From: an uncultured Eubacteriales bacterium
GTDB lineage: Bacteria > Bacillota > Clostridia > Lachnospirales > Lachnospiraceae
Direction of reading: 5' to 3'
DNA: 64,000 bases
NCBI GenBank assembly: GCA_900314885.1
Contig: OMWY01000001.1
Coordinates: forward strand, 418,886 to 482,885
Part shown: piece by piece, positions 62,685 to 64,000 of the stretch
Numbering within the stretch: position 1 is the stretch's first letter
Layout of the letters: the number at the start of each line of letters is the position of its first letter
Made by a program: the position numbers and the translations under genes
Notes under the pieces: model-generated
Database searches by the model: none
What the model was told of the DNA's origin: nothing
What the model saw: the letters and a program-made list of their open reading frames with translations, nothing else

Positions 62685-62763
62685 GAAAATTATCTATTAT
62701 GCTCTTTTAAATAATGAGCATATCACATAATATAAGTATAAATATGTTTTCGTGAGGTTGAAT

Positions 62764-63056
62764 ATGACTTTAAAAAATGAATTAAATAAAGAATTACATA
62801 GCTTTTATTCTAAATGGAATGAAGAAAGAAAAATTGGATTTAGGATGTTTTATAAGAAACATTTTTGTGGAACACTACTTATAATGTGCGGAATAATGTG
62901 CGGAATGGTAGTTGGAGATGTGATAGCTAAGAAGTCACTTAACGTAGATTCTTTTTTGTCACTTTAATAGTATGTTTGCTTTTTCCTGTTATTGCGTGGC
63001 TTGGTAATGAGGTAAGATACAAAATATATATGAAGAAAGACCATGCGAGAAAATAG
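62764..63056 (+). pseudogene. Small two-segment membrane protein gene with a frameshift in a T run
   Basis: From the ATG at 62764 (GTGAGG site) the frame reads a charged start (KNELNKELHSFYSKWNEE), one hydrophobic segment (LLIMCGIMCGMVVGDVIA), then stops at 62965-62967. Across the six-T run at 62952-62957 the other frame continues with FFVTLIVCLLFPVIAWLGNEVRYKIYMKKDHARK to a TAG at 63054-63056. A one-base slip in the run would restore a protein of about 97 residues with two membrane segments. It may be a true mutation or a sequencing error. Not recognised; a bacteriocin-cluster membrane protein is possible given the next gene. Confidence 0.6.
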
Positions 63057-63138
63057 CAATATACTATTAAAGTGCAATGAGTGGTTAATGAAAATCATTT
63101 ATTAGTTTTCTAGGTTGGTTTACTAAGGTAAATTTCAA

Positions 63139-63438
63139 ATGATTAAATATTATTGTATTAAACAGCATGACATCGCTGACTGTGGCGCCGCTTGCCTTGC
63201 GACTATCTGCAAGCAGAATGATTACAAGACAAGTATCGCTAGAATCAGGGAAGCCGCGGGAACTGACAGGCAGGGAACGAACGTCTATGGTCTTATTAAG
63301 GCGGCTGAGAAGCTTGGCTTCTCAGCTAAAGGCGTGAAGGGTAACAAAGAAGCCTTCTTTTCTAAGTTTACGCTTCCATGTATAAAGACGGTGAGAGAGC
63401 TAACCTTAAGAACGGTATGGCAATGCAGGCAAAAATAA
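63139..63438 (+). pseudogene. N-terminal fragment of a bacteriocin ABC exporter (C39 peptidase domain)
   Basis: The first 81 residues match the C39 leader-peptidase domain of bacteriocin exporters: QHDIADCGAACLATICKQ (catalytic Cys15), then TDRQGTNVYGLIKAAEKLGF and the FTLPC stretch. The expected catalytic histidine region (HYVV) and the entire membrane and ATPase domains are missing. After residue 81 the frame runs out of frame into another gene fragment (KTVRELTLRTVWQCRQK). Upstream 63057-63138 holds only a weak AAGGT site. Confidence 0.8.
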
Positions 63439-63845
63439 TTACCGGGAAAATTGTGGATAATGGCTTTTATGAGGTATATGTAAACGCTAAGGCTAGAGAT
63501 GGCTCGGATGTTTCGGAACTGATGGGAGTATTTACGGACGATAGTAGTTATAGCTCTAAGTTTCCGATAACATCGGAGACCAAGAAACATTATAAAAGCG
63601 ACGAAGGAGGTATAGAGGCCATGTGTGATATCATGCAGCAATTAATAGATGAATCCAATGAGGAAGTTAGAACTGAGGGTGAGATATTTGGTACTGTTAA
63701 GACCATGCGTAAGTATAATTTCACGGAGGAACAGATAATCGACAGTATAGAGTCGGATTATAACCTCACGCCTGAGCAAGCGAGGACGTATCTTGCTGAG
63801 AATACGGACAAGTACAAGGCCAAAATGCTGAATAGTTACAAATAA
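63378..63845 (+). pseudogene. Fused fragments: HlyD-type accessory protein end and Rpn/PD-(D/E)xK nuclease C-terminal part
   Basis: One open frame of 155 codons made of two unrelated pieces. The first 25 residues (YKDGERANLKNGMAMQAKIITGK) resemble the C-terminus of HlyD-like accessory proteins of bacteriocin exporters. From about residue 29 (NGFYEVYVNAKARDGSDVSELM) to the end it resembles the C-terminal half of Rpn-type PD-(D/E)xK nuclease/transposase-like proteins common in Lachnospiraceae, ending in a helical region (EEQIIDSIESDYNLTPEQARTYL). The join is in frame. Both family assignments rest on recognition by eye. Confidence 0.6.
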
Positions 63846-63859
63846 ATAAAAAAAGTACT

Positions 63860-63888
63860 TGACATCTGAGTTGTGCTGTAGTATAATG
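63860..63888 (+). promoter_or_regulatory. Consensus promoter near the window end
   Basis: Perfect TTGACA (63860-63865), 17 bases, perfect TATAAT (63883-63888). It drives something beyond 64000. Confidence 0.88.
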
Positions 63889-63903
63889 ATATTTGTTGTC
63901 CGT

Positions 63904-64000
63904 CGCATTGCTTCGCAAAGCGAATGAAGAAAATCAGTAAACTGATTTTCTGTTATTGAAAGTACGATAACTTCAATCCTTCGGTTGAAGTTATCTGGAC
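63904..64000 (+). other. Hairpin-rich leader, cut by the window end
   Basis: Directly after the promoter come three stems: CATTGCTT/AAGC-AATG around 63905-63927, GAAAATCAGT/ACTGATTTTC (about 63928-63950) with an AA loop, and GATAACTTCAA/TTGAAGTTATC (about 63966-63996). GTCC near 63899 and GGAC at the very end could close them into one unit. No reading frame. Either a structured leader or a small RNA; its 3' part is outside. Confidence 0.55.

Noticed and set aside
1..64000. CRISPR arrays, complete insertion sequences, prophage genes, rRNA genes
   Set aside because: No regularly spaced direct repeats, no intact transposase or integrase, no phage structural genes and no rRNA sequence were seen.

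Overview
The window looks like a chromosomal stretch of an anaerobic low-to-mid GC Firmicute of the class Clostridia, most likely a Lachnospiraceae member of the Butyrivibrio type. The basis is the S10-spc-alpha ribosomal protein order running through secY, adk, map, a KOW protein, infA and rpmJ to rpoA and rplQ, followed by ecfA1-ecfA2-ecfT-truA. It also has a zinc-ribbon S14, strong AGGAGG ribosome binding sites, and TTGACA/TATAAT promoters with 17-base spacers. Species assignment is inference from gene content.

Layout. 0-9 kb holds housekeeping and metabolic genes: exonuclease III, a GH13 amylase, an AspT-like permease, an Mrp ATPase fused to a NifX-like domain, GNAT, class II aldolase, a methyltransferase and signal peptidase I. 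9-25.8 kb is one long translation block (rpsJ to rplQ) with structured untranslated regions before rpsJ, rplC and rpsM. 25.9-29.2 kb is the ECF energising module and truA. 29.2-42 kb is an accessory zone full of broken genes and short repeats: truncated Rrf2 and NmrA-like genes, a chemoreceptor, two AAA+ ATPases, an internally deleted DUF1835-like gene, a decayed secreted protein, and larB-larC followed by a larE fragment fused to an aldo/keto reductase fragment. 43-62.7 kb returns to housekeeping: typA, pheST, trpS, asd, a truncated hisC, tRNA-CAT, comEB-like deaminase, ispF, cysS, mrnC, rlmB, an ATP-grasp ligase, an Ogg-type glycosylase and degV. 62.7-64 kb is decayed again, with remains of a bacteriocin exporter and an Rpn-type nuclease.

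Two themes stand out. First, a family of structured intergenic elements (before typA, before cysS, after fba) keeps its unpaired linkers while its stems change on both strands, the signature of a conserved RNA or DNA fold. I do not recognise it. Second, many accessory genes carry clean internal or end deletions, often in frame, producing chimeras such as LarE::aldo/keto reductase. Either this lineage deletes DNA unusually often, or the assembly has collapsed, and read mapping would decide. All functional calls rest on motif recognition by eye; no database search was run.
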